A DNA stretch of 64,000 bases from Cryptomeria japonica (taxonomy: Eukaryota; Streptophyta; Pinopsida; Cupressales; Cupressaceae): positions 18,788,260 to 18,852,259 of the forward strand of contig NC_081409.1 of NCBI RefSeq assembly GCF_030272615.1, given 5' to 3'. Under the pieces are notes generated by a model, which searched no databases, was not told the DNA's origin, and worked only from the letters and a program-made list of their open reading frames with translations. Of this stretch, positions 24,621 to 34,097 are shown in pieces. A program made the translations under genes and the position numbers. Position 1 is the stretch's first letter. Every line of letters starts with the position of its first letter.

Positions 24621-24963
24621 TGTTAGAGTATTCGTGTACTTACTTGATTAATTAAACATTATTTATTTAATTATTTAAGTTCCCTTTATCTCTTTTACAC
24701 TTAAGCTAACTTTAGGTGCATATAATTAATTATTATGTGCAAACCTAGGTTTTCCCTTTTAGGGTATCTTGACCTATTAAAGGTTGAGTTCTTTCTTTTC
24801 ATTGTATGAAGAAGGATTATTATTGACAATACATTTTGGAGTATATTTTTCCTGTGTATTCTTTCCTTCTGTGATTTGCTTCATTGCTTCTCCTTGTAAC
24901 AAGTTTTTCAGCTTGCAGAGATTATTTGGGTTCGTGTGGTGTTGTATTTTCTCAACTCCTATA
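24621..24963 (+). repeat. 3' LTR of the non-autonomous element
   Basis: Same 343-bp length as the 5' LTR without indels, with about a dozen substitutions by eye (some 3-4 percent). This implies a fairly recent insertion. The ATATT target duplication follows it. Confidence 0.92.
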
Positions 24964-24968
24964 ATATT

Positions 24969-25192
24969 TGTTTTTCGAATGGAGTCATTGATTTATTTTG
25001 TTGGATTTCCATGTCATATATTTCTTCCTTGATATCTTGAAGCATTTGAGCCAAGGTAGCCATGGGAATGTGAGCTAAGGTATCCATGGGATTCTTACTT
25101 TTGTCAAAAAAATTTAGAAGAGCTTCTGGTTTGAATAGGCATTTACAACCGATAGGACCGAGAGCTAGATGTGTTGCAGAAGTCAAGATCAA
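24969..25192 (-). pseudogene. Gag-like protein, proximal part (outer gypsy element)
   Basis: The minus-strand frame from Met 25,192 reads MILTSATHLALGPIGCKCLF, then LAQMLQDIKEEIYDMEIQQN and SMTPFEKQI, and runs into the inserted element. After the insertion it continues from 22,234 with DIKCEKLQGMLKRL-like sequence. The split is explained by the insertion and its ATATT duplication. A capsid domain is not obvious. The Met start is the first in a frame following the leader. Confidence 0.5.
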
Positions 25193-27142
25193 ATTGTAGC
25201 TAGTTATTCATTTAACGTAGTGATTAAGAGAAGTAACTAAGATCTGGTTTGGTTTCGGGAATGATCTATCCTATGTAAGACGTTATCTAAGTTAACTTAG
25301 GTTTGATAAGATATTTGTTTGAACTAGCTTAGAGATGATTGACAAAATCGTGCAACGCAATGGTAGAGGTACACTATCAAGGTTGTTTATGCTCCGGAGG
25401 ATGATAACCAGTTTTATGATTGTTGTAGACTGATTTGGGCAATTTTGACTGTTTTAACTAACAAGATCAAGAATTCTTATGATAGAGGTTTGGACAAAGA
25501 CGAGATTCTAACAGACAGAGTTTCAATGACTGATGACTACTAGTTTTTGATAAGGACTGATGTTTCAATGACTGACAGAGACCAGTTTGGACACAGACAG
25601 AGTTTATCACTGATTTTGTTTGTTGTTTTCTCTAGTTTTTGTATTCCAGTTTTAGTTTTAGGGATGAAAACATAAAAAACATGCAAGATATATAATAATT
25701 CAATCACAACACGCTAACCCTATGGAAGTTGGCTTAGAGAAGAAAACCTTTGCTTGCTGACTTAGGTACACACCCAATAGCTAATCAGAATATGACTGCT
25801 GAGTCTCATGCAATGGATTCTCAACGCTGTATTAGCCGACTCCAAACACTAATGGGGGCATGATATGGCAAGTGTCTTGGTAGAGTTACTATCTCTCTTG
25901 CACAAAGATTATCAACATTTCGAAGGTGAATCAGGTAGCTTCTATCTTATAGTTCTTAGTCAGGAATTCCATTTGAAATTACCCCTTGAAGTCACGTAAG
26001 CATGATTGAGGCCTATAGCCCAACAAGGTACCAAAACAAGATGTAGTCATGTAAATGTGATTGAGACCGTGAGACCCTACAAAATGCTTGATATGAGAGA
26101 TCTCAAAGAGAGAACTCAAATAATCCCATCCTTTGTGACTTTAATCACTAGAGGCCTATTTATTATAGTGAGTTGGAATGCTCGGGTCTAGCTATATTCA
26201 CTTGGGTCATTCTCATAGGGTGATTACTTTTTCCCACTGTGACAGGCCCGCTAAAGGTACACAAATCTCAAAACTTTGAAAAAAGCTTCGAGGGTCTAGA
26301 TTTCTGATTGTCTATAAAAGACAAGAGCATACTCTCCTACCTCTTAGATTTTTTTGAAAACACGAAAGATAGATTTTTTCTTTAACTAGATAGCAATTTA
26401 AGTGCCTAAGAAAATACTAAATGAATACACAATGTTTAGTTGATTCTCCTTAGGCAACCTGCAAAACCAATATGTCAGTAGTCTTTTTCTTCTTGATTAT
26501 TTGGCAGGTGTATGTTTGATTGATAGATTCTTTGACAAGCGTCTTGCAAAAATTAAAAGCACAAAATTAGTTGCCAAAATAACATTAAAAAAAAATCATC
26601 AAAAGAAAATTCTATCATGCAAGCTGTAAATTAAACTAATCTAACAAGAATTTCCATTTTTATGACTATCCTAGTTATGATAGTTTTGATAGTACTGCAC
26701 TCTATCATTTATAACTTTTGAACTAGAAATAATTTGGAAAATCTCTTCAGTGGAACTATGGAAAACTTCGCTTTACAGAACATATTAAAATTTTGTTTAG
26801 ATCCAATGGTTTAATAAAAATTTATACCCTCCGAACAGAGACCATTTTTGACTATCACAGAAGAATAAGTAAAGTGACAGTCTTGCACTCTATCAATCAT
26901 AACTTTCAAAACCAAAATCTTTAGGAAAATCCCTTCAATGAACCTGTATAAAACTTGATTTTAAACAACATATCAAAAATTGGTTGAGATCCAATAGTTC
27001 AATAAAAAGTTATTCTCCCAAAACCGAGACCATTTTTGACTGTCATAGAAGAACAATAAAAAAGAAAGATTTTTATTTGCAAATTTAACACATGTTTATT
27101 AGTTATAAAAACCAAACATTAAATTTTTTCAAGAAACATTAG
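25193..27142 (-). other. Leader of the outer gypsy element
   Basis: No credible gene. The part at about 25,690-26,270 is repeated in inverse orientation at 28,960-29,490, in the leader of the plus-strand element. In both elements it is thus on the sense strand, showing common descent. A ~188-bp tandem duplication (about 26,690-26,880 and 26,881-27,062) starts CACTCTATCA and includes GAGACCATTTTTGACT near its end. Confidence 0.65.
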
Positions 27143-28206
27143 TGTATACACCTAAAAATGGTCTGAAGATAGTTAATTAAATACACAGTTATTTGATTAA
27201 TTTCCCTTCCCAATTAATTGAATTCACAAGCAATTTAATTAATTTCTCTATTCATCTACTAATTAAATAAATCTAAATGATTTATTTACATAGTTCATTT
27301 CATATCCCCCTTTGATTAATTAATTCTAAGTTAATTAATGTCGCCCCATATTAATCAATTCTTCTAATCCCTAATTAAGATTAACAAACTCAAGTTTGTT
27401 GAGATTAATTACCATTTTCCAATTATTTGAATTTCTAAATTCAAATGAGCACATGGCTCCTAACTTTAACCACCTAACCTAACCATCCCCTAACTTAACC
27501 CATTCAATCTAATATTGGGTCTAACTAACCCTATCCAATCTTGCACATCCTAACCTCCTTATCCTAACCTCCCATGGTTTGGATATTCTCTCCTTGAGAC
27601 ACATGGCACTTTTGCCACATGTCTCCTCCCTTGGACACTTGCCCTCTCATGAGCAAGGCTCCTTGACACTTGTCACCACAGAGATGACAAAGTGTCCCTT
27701 CCTCCAACCTCTTCTCCAACTTCCTCAATCTTGACCCTTGATATCTTCAGATTAGATTTGGACCGTCGATTTCTGCCACCTCAGCTTTGGCCTTGGAATT
27801 CCTATAAATATCCCCCATTTTGGAGCAATAAGGATCCCATCTTATATCAATTTAGGCATCATTACTATAGGCAATTTGCATTTCAATTATCTAGTAATTA
27901 GCCCTTGGATTTATCATAGCATGTTAATCTAGTTTTTTAAATCATGCATTTCATATCATCTCCATAGTCAATCATGATCAAATAGCTACTCAACTCTTGA
28001 GTTGTCACTTTGGAGGTCATTGCTCTGCTGAGAGCCCATCAATCCAACACCTTCAAGGCCCTCAAGAATAGAGGAAAATGGGACATTTTAAGGAAGGCTT
28101 ATGGTTTGCATTTTTAATCTAGTTTTCAATTAAGCTTTTCAATTATGTTTTTATTGTCTCATTATATGTGTATGCCTCTTATACTAACAACATTTTTAGC
28201 ATCACA
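27143..28206 (+). repeat. 5' LTR of the 11-kb gypsy element
   Basis: 1064 bp, nearly the same as 37,069-38,116. The main difference is a 14-bp extra copy in the CCTAACCTCC region near 27,550-27,570. A TATAAATA box at about 27,804 lies after TTGGAATTCC and could be the element's TATA box, since both LTRs keep it. Confidence 0.92.
27801..27812 (+). promoter_or_regulatory. Probable TATA box of the gypsy LTR
   Basis: CCTATAAATATC occurs in both LTRs (also near 37,711) in a position about 400 bp from the LTR end. This suits a plant TATA box for the retroelement transcript. No expression evidence is visible. Confidence 0.5.
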
Positions 28207-28211
28207 TTAAT

Positions 28212-28229
28212 TGGTGCCCACCGTGGGGC
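28212..28229 (+). other. Primer-binding site (lysine tRNA type)
   Basis: TGGTGCCCACCGTGGGGC is complementary, except for one T, to the 3' end of plant lysine tRNA (recalled acceptor end GCCCCACGGTGGGCGCCA). The match stops after 18 nt, as usual for a PBS. Confidence 0.85.
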
Positions 28230-28399
28230 CTAGCCCCTTTGATATTTAACAAGTTTGCTTGGAGGAAATTTCATTGATAGGTTGATTAGCTCTTTCGGAG
28301 TGCAGATTAGCTCTCTTAGGCTCCCGAATCGCGTTCTTGGCCTCTTTTGTGGCGTTCCGACACCTCAAATGACGTTTATGGGAGATTACTCAACTTTGT

Positions 28400-28625
28400 T
28401 TTTATGTTTTTCTGTACTTTAGCGCTTTCAGTCTGTACTCTAGCATTTTTGGTATGTATGGTGGCGTTTTTGGTACATTTACCAGCGTTTTTAGTATGTT
28501 TGATAGCATTTTTGGTTTGCAGAACAACATTACTGGTTTGCAGAACAATGTTTCTGGTGTGCAGAGCAACATTCTTGGCATATATGATGGCGTTCTTGGT
28601 CAATTTGATGGCGTTTTCTATTTTT
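28400..28625 (+). repeat. 21-bp tandem minisatellite in the gypsy leader (block 1)
   Basis: About ten diverged copies of a 21-bp unit such as GCATTTTTGGTTTGCAGAACA. Since 21 is seven codons, both strands stay open in one frame. The plus frame gives AFLVC-type repeats; the minus frame gives NAIIH/TKNA-type repeats. The ORFs at 28,347-28,832 and 28,376-28,603 come from this periodicity. Confidence 0.85.
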
Positions 28626-28959
28626 TATCAATTTTGCAAATATTGTATGTTGCAATCCTCATTTCTGCTTCTAGACTGTCATTTTCCTGAACCTAATTTG
28701 CAGATTGTTGGTTTTGCAGGTACTTATTTCCCTGTGAAAGACCAAAGTCATAAACTATTTCGCCGCCAAAGAATGCAATATAAACTACTAACTTTGTTTG
28801 TAGCCGCAGGACTTTGCACTTATATTTGTTAAATTAGGCACATAGACTAATTACAATGGAAATGAACAAACATGTCTTATGTGTCTTGATGATAGGCGAG
28901 TATGCTCTCACCTTTCTTAGGTGATCAGAAAGCTATACTCATCCTTTGCTTTCAATAGT

Positions 28960-29500
28960 GCATATCTTTAGTGGGCCTATCACAGTGGGAAAAAGTAATC
29001 ACCCTGTGAGAACGACCCAAGTGAGTACAATTGGACCTGAGCATTCCAACTCACTATAATAAATAGGTCTCTGATGATTAAAGTCTCAGAGGATGGGATT
29101 ATTTGAGTTTTCTCTTTGAGATCTCTCATATCGGGCATTTTGTAGGGCCTCATAGTCTCAATCATGTTTATGTGACTACAACTTGTTTTGGTACCTTGTC
29201 GAGCTATAGGCCTCAATCATGCTTGCGTGACTTCAAGGGGTAATTTCAAATGGAATTCTTGACTAAGAACTATAAAAATAGAAGCTACCTAATTCACCTC
29301 CGAAAGGGTGATAATCTTTGTGCAAGAGAGATAGTAACTCTCCCAAGACACTTGCCATATCGTGCCCCCATTAGCGTTTGGAGTCAGATAATACGACGTT
29401 GAGAATCCATTGCATGATGCTCAGCGGCCATATTCTGATTAGTTATTGGGTGTGTACCTAAGTCAGCAAGCAAAGGTTTTCATTCTCAGCCAATCTCCTT
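28960..29500 (+). repeat. Leader block shared with the outer gypsy element
   Basis: It is the inverse complement of about 25,690-26,270, with scattered changes, from CACAGTGGGAAAAAGTAATC to the ...CAGCAAGCAAAGGTTTTC region. It lies between two 21-bp minisatellite blocks. It has no coding frame. Because each copy is in sense orientation for its own element, it is common leader sequence and not an independent inverted repeat. Confidence 0.75.
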
Positions 29501-29653
29501 AGGATAGACTGATTGATGTGTTTTTAATTGTTCAAAACCTTTGGGACAAAAATACAATCTGATTTCTATGTTTATAAGTCAAGTCAAGATCTCATCCATT
29601 GAAATACAACAAACATTGAAAACTTAAACTTCAAACTGTCAAATTCACAAGTT

Positions 29654-30665
29654 TTGCAGCAGATTAGCTCTTTCAATCCAAACAGACGCATCTACAATCC
29701 AAATAGTCGCATCTATAGGCCAAACAGTTGCATCTACGGTCCAAATAGTCACATTTATAGTCCAAACAGTAGCTTTTTCAGTCCAAATAGTAGCTCTTTC
29801 AGTCCAAATAGTCGCGTCTGCAGATTAGCTCGTTCAGTCCAAACAGTCGCACTTACGGTCCAAACACTCACATCTATGGTTCAAACAGTCACACCTACAA
29901 TCCAAACAGTCGCATTTCCAATCCAAACACCAACTCTCTTGGCGTGAATGTCAAATTTTTTAGAGTTTAACATTAACTCTCCAAGGTTGAACACTTTAGA
30001 GTTTCTGGTTTGAACATCAGAGTTTCTGGTCTAAACATTCGAGTTCCTGGTCAGTTTAGCAGCATTTCTGGTAAATTTGCCAGCATTTCTAGTAAGTTTG
30101 CCAATGTTTCTGGTATTTATGCCAGCATTTCCGGTCTCTTTAGCAGCATTTCTGGTTAGTATAGCAGAGTTCTTGGTCTAAATAGTAGCTCTCTTGGTCT
30201 AAATGTTGGCTCCTTTGGTCTAATCAACAAGTCTTATGAGTTGCATATCAAATTGCTCATGTTGCAACATTAAATCTCCTAATTTGTACTTGTTAGGTCT
30301 TAATATCCATTGTCTGAGTCTAAAAATCACAAAGTTGGATCAAAATTGCAATCTCCTAAGTTCAAATACTTAATTTGCTAAGTCTACACATCATTATTTG
30401 AGCTTTAGAGTCATTCTATTACTAAACAACATTTATGGTCTGTCTGTCAGTGTTTCTGGTCTATTTGTCAGTGTTTTTGGTGTGTAGAGTAGCATTTCTA
30501 GTCAGTACAGTAGCATTTTTGGTGCATTTGTCAGCATTTTTGGTAAATTTGTCAGTGTTCCTAGTCCGTATAGCAGCGTTTCTGGTAAGTTTGTCAGTGT
30601 TCCTAGTTTGTATAGCAGTGTTTCTAGTCATTTTGTCAACATTTCTAGTAAACTGCACCGAAATC
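29654..30665 (+). repeat. 21-bp tandem minisatellite in the gypsy leader (block 2)
   Basis: First part (29,670-29,940): about a dozen units like AATCCAAATAGTCGCATCTAT, readable as a seven-residue repeat (NPNSRIY type). Later part (30,000-30,240 and 30,430-30,660): units like GCATTTCTGGTCTATTTGTCA, with intermediate forms near 30,170-30,220 (GGTCTAAATAGTAGCTCTCTT) linking the two. All appear to be one evolving repeat. ORFs here are open because the period is a multiple of three. Confidence 0.85.
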
Positions 30666-31212
30666 AAAAAACAAAAGCAACCCATTTCTCAAACAGTCAA
30701 ACATAGAGACTAGGTCATCTTCTTGGGTCATTAAATCAGGTTATCTTCTATCAAAACAAATTCAAGAGCAAGATGCGCCAAAATTCTCAAGTATTCACCT
30801 TAAACAAGTTTAAAGATCAAACACCTTAAAGTGCAATATCACAATTTCTTTGATAAACTAATCATTCAAACATAGTTTCTCATCAGGATCTACCATCCTT
30901 TAATCACAAAACTACAACACTTGATCAAAATAACCTCATTCTTTATCATAGGATACATCATTCTTATTGAACTTGGTCATATCAAAAAGCACAAAATTTG
31001 CACTCCAAAACTAAGATCAAAAAACTTGCCAACAAACAAATACTTGAAAAGATCATTTCCCCAACAATTGCTCACTTATTGTGACACATTACGCAAGATT
31101 TATATGTGAAAATATTCAAAACACGTGCATGCTCATTCTAACTAGGGCTCAGAGATGAAAGATTATAGAAATGGAAACATAAACATTCGAAATAGCTGAA
31201 AATCATATCAAC

Positions 31213-32025
31213 ATGACATATCAAAGCAAAATACAAGTAACAAGCCAACATACCAGAACAATCAAACAAGTTCAAAATAAAAATCCAACTATGTCAAAAT
31301 CTCACAAGGATTCAAATGCATCTTCAAAGAAAGGTGGTTGTTTTATGCAACTCTTAAAAAAATCCCTAAAGGATTTAGCTGAGAAAGATCAAAATCGTGC
31401 ACCTATGTCTAGCAAAGGCTCATCCCCCCATAAGAAAATTGACCCTCCAAAGGCATCTATTCTTACACTTTTTAAAAGCTTGCAAGAACCTTCCATAGCA
31501 TCATCACCAAACAATACACCCAAAGATGAAGTTCCCCAAGTGATATCCATGATTGCCATCAAGCCTATTTCAAAAGATCCTATTCAAAGCTCATCTCCTT
31601 CATATCCAAGAATTGATTCATTGCAGCATCCTCACAACACTCCCTTGCAAATTGAAGTCCTCATTCATAGAACACTCATTAAACATTTCCTTATAGATGG
31701 GAGTGCTAGCTCAAACATTTGTTCTTTAGGTCTTGTTCGTGCTCTAGGATATTCAGAAGATGCAGTTGATCCCTAGAAAAAGATAAACATCAAAGTACAT
31801 AATGAAGAAGAGAATTTCTCCAAGGGAATTGTGGTGTTACCTATCAGAGTAGGACCTTTGTAGAAAGATACACCATGCCAAGTTCTAGACATGGAATTAC
31901 CATATAACATACTCTTGGGAAAATCATGGATACATGATATACAAGCTATTACATCAACATGCCATCAGTGCTTAAAGTTTCCCTGCAATGGAAAGGACAT
32001 CACAATATCAACAGATTCAATTCCA
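31213..32025 (+). pseudogene. Aspartic protease region, plus-strand gypsy element
   Basis: The frame begins with a Lys/Ser-rich stretch (GGCFMQLLKKSLKDLAEKDQ) with no capsid domain. Near 31,690 it reads FLIDGSASSNICSLGLVRAL, a retroviral aspartic protease active site with DGS in place of DSG or DGG. After an in-frame TAG at 31,774 it continues NEEENFSKGIVVLPIRVG, a second TAG (near 31,861), and LLGKSWIHDIQAITSTCHQC, the family's conserved end. It is homologous to the protease at 4905-5263. The two stops fit Trp to stop and Gln to stop. A frameshift near 32,020 links to the next ORF. Gag proper is missing, so the protein has probably lost its original substrate. Confidence 0.75.
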
Positions 32026-33395
32026 TTGCAGATAATTTGAAATCAGCTCAAGAGCTCAATGTTTCACATGACAGAGAGGTAGCATCTTCAAGAACACAAT
32101 CCAAGGAACAATCATTTGCATCAATTTTGTCAAACATGGAAGAAAAAATACAGCTGAAAGATCAAGGGAACGAAGAACATTTGCTATCAAGGAAAAACAA
32201 ACAAGAGAAACTTCAAATTGAAAGGGAAGAAGAAGCAGATATAGTAGTCGATGTAGCTCATATGTATGCAGAACAAACGTTAGGAACTAGCCTACTTGAA
32301 TTAGAATCACATTCGACTGGCATGGACTTAACCGAGGATGATCAGGATTTTCTTGCGCGAGGTCATTCTGACGAGAGTACCGTTCCAGACATGGAAATAC
32401 ATACTGAAAACTCTGACCTCTCTATCATGACCCCTAATATCTTTGAAATTATTCAACCTGAAGATCCTTTATCCTTAAGCTATCCTGAACCTATGGACTG
32501 GGAAAATGAAGGACATACTACCATTGATACCTTTCCTAATGATCACGCTATATCCTTATATCTTAATGAAATCAAACCTGCAACAACTTTCACTAGGGAT
32601 TCCGCTAACGTATCTTCAAGTCAAATGGATGTCAAATCTCCTAGTTGCAAAATTGAAAATCAAGAAAACAATATCAGGTCTAATGCTGAAAACCATTTAT
32701 TGGCAACATTAGACTGCGAAAAAGTAAAAACAAAGGACACATCTAACAGTGAAAACCTCCTCGAGGCGCCAGAAGATGGGAGATTTGACACCTTACCTAA
32801 ATTTTATCAAGAGAAGCTATCTATTTTAATAAAACCAACAGATGCAGTTATCATTGGCACAACTGATCTATATCTAGCAACTTCTCTATCAGAATTAGAA
32901 AGGCAAAAATACTTGGAACTCTTCAAAAGGAGGCAAATCAAAAGATGGTCATATGCAGACATTCCAAGGTTGGATCCAGATCTTATAATACATCACCCAA
33001 ACATCAATCTAGGAGCAAGCATCAATAATGAAACACATCATGGATCAAGAGAAAACATACTATTCATCACACCACATGGTCATACAATTTCGAAAGCATA
33101 CAAATTAAGCTTCCCATGCACTAACAACACTGCAGAGTATGAGGCTTTGGTTACAGGTGTCAAAATGGCTATGGAATGGAACATTACACAACTTCAGGTC
33201 TTTGGAGACTCTCAGCTTGTCATCAATCAAATCAATGATGACTATCAAACAAAAGATGACAAACTCATGCCTTACAAAAAGATGGTGGATGACTTCAAGA
33301 AATATTTTGTTGAAATCACTTTTGAACAAATTCCAAGAAATGATAACAAAGCAGCAGATGCCATGGCAACACTTGCTCCTCTATTACAAACATAG
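31959..33395 (+). CDS. Linker plus RNase H protein of the gypsy element (478 codons open)
   Basis: This is the longest undisturbed ORF in the window. Residues 1-330 are acidic, Ser/Glu-rich and unrecognised. Residues ~330-478 form an RNase H domain of the kind found second in Tat/Ogre elements: ITPHGHTISKAYKLSFPCTN, then NNTAEYEALVTGVKMAMEW (catalytic Glu), LQVFGDSQLVINQIND (catalytic Asp) and PRNDNKAADAMATLA (distal Asp). The usual first Asp (D.GS or DGA motif) is not clear and may be lost in the NETHHGSREN region. RT and the first RNase H, normally located before it, are absent. The TAG stop at 33,393 is followed in frame by integrase sequence, so this is a broken pol and not a separate gene. 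Confidence 0.65.
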   Translation: MPSVLKVSLQWKGHHNINRFNSIADNLKSAQELNVSHDREVASSRTQSKEQSFASILSNMEEKIQLKDQGNEEHLLSRKNKQEKLQIEREEEADIVVDVAHMYAEQTLGTSLLELESHSTGMDLTEDDQDFLARGHSDESTVPDMEIHTENSDLSIMTPNIFEIIQPEDPLSLSYPEPMDWENEGHTTIDTFPNDHAISLYLNEIKPATTFTRDSANVSSSQMDVKSPSCKIENQENNIRSNAENHLLATLDCEKVKTKDTSNSENLLEAPEDGRFDTLPKFYQEKLSILIKPTDAVIIGTTDLYLATSLSELERQKYLELFKRRQIKRWSYADIPRLDPDLIIHHPNINLGASINNETHHGSRENILFITPHGHTISKAYKLSFPCTNNTAEYEALVTGVKMAMEWNITQLQVFGDSQLVINQINDDYQTKDDKLMPYKKMVDDFKKYFVEITFEQIPRNDNKAADAMATLAPLLQT

Positions 33396-34097
33396 GAAAA
33401 TCAAGAGCATTATGAATTCTTGGTTGAAGAGTTGTTTCATCCCGCCTTTAATTGTCCTGATTCCCAAACCATCTATCAAATTATTGGACATGATTCCTCC
33501 CGCTATGGCCAAACTTACACATACCTGAAAGATAACATCTTACCTCCTGACTTATTGAAAAATCAAAAGAGAAACTTTATTCTCCAATCCTCCCATTATA
33601 CTCTTGTCGTGGATACCCTATTTAAATGAGGTCTAGACGATACTCTCTTAAGATGTCTCGAACAAGAAGAATCTGAGAAGGCCTTAAATGAAGTCCATAA
33701 CGGCATTTGTGGCACTCATTCAAGTGGTCTTACCCTTTTGAAAAAACTCATATGCTTGGGCTATTATTGGCCAACTATGGAACAGGACTCTTTTTAGAAA
33801 GCCAGAACATGCAAACAATGTCGGATCCATGGAAACTTGATCCATGCACCAACACAAGAACTTCATGCTTTAGCAACATCTTGGCCTTTCTACCAATGGG
33901 GACTTGATCTAGTACTAAAGAAAAATCCACGAAATCAGTCAGATCGAGAAAAGAAGGGAAAATTTGAACCAAACTGGTTAGGTCCATTTGTGGTCACAAT
34001 AATATTTGGGTCAGCGGCATATTAGCTATCAACACAAGATGGAGATCAGCTCGAGGAACCCATCAATAGCATGCATTTGAAGAAGTTTTATGTCTGA
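33396..34097 (+). pseudogene. Integrase remnant: zinc finger and C-terminal tail, core deleted
   Basis: It continues in frame from the RNase H ORF after a TAG. A HHCC zinc-binding domain is readable around 33,680-33,830 (EVHNGICGTHSSG, ICLGYYWPTM, ARTCKQCRIHG). The sequence FYQWGLDL (33,890-33,912) starts the catalytic core, but it jumps directly to LKKNPRNQ and REKKGKFEPNWLGPF, the C-terminal tail, ending MHLKKFYV and TGA at 34,095. The DDE core is therefore deleted. Stops near 33,627 (TGA) and 33,797 (TAG) fit Arg and Gln or Trp codons that mutated. Without the core it cannot integrate DNA. Confidence 0.8.

Larger units (their letters stand above)
22235..24963 (+). mobile_element. Non-autonomous LTR retrotransposon (2729 bp), intact ends
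   Basis: Two 343-bp direct LTRs (22,235-22,577 and 24,621-24,963) start TGTTAGAGTATTCG and end CTCCTATA. They differ at roughly a dozen positions by eye. The target duplication ATATT lies at 22,230-22,234 and 24,964-24,968. The PBS TGGTATCAGAGC follows the first LTR directly, and the PPT TAAGGGGGGG precedes the second. The 2.04-kb interior has no gag or pol. The size lies between TRIM and LARD classes. It splits the gag-like gene of the outer gypsy element and is younger than it. It must be mobilised by proteins of a copia-type partner, judging from the initiator-Met-tRNA PBS. Confidence 0.93.

Noticed and set aside
22235-24963. A protein-coding autonomous retrotransposon
   Set aside because: The interior has no gag, protease, RT or integrase motifs in any frame. 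Only LTRs, PBS and PPT are retained.
28347-28832. Hydrophobic seven-residue repeat ORF that looks like a membrane or leucine-zipper protein
   Set aside because: The 21-bp DNA repeat explains it fully. The opposite strand is open too, and the block lies in a retroelement leader.
25690-29490. Inverted repeat of 0.55 kb as a transposon's terminal repeats
   Set aside because: Both copies are sense-strand leader sequence of two related gypsy elements in opposite orientation. The nested insertion explains the inversion.
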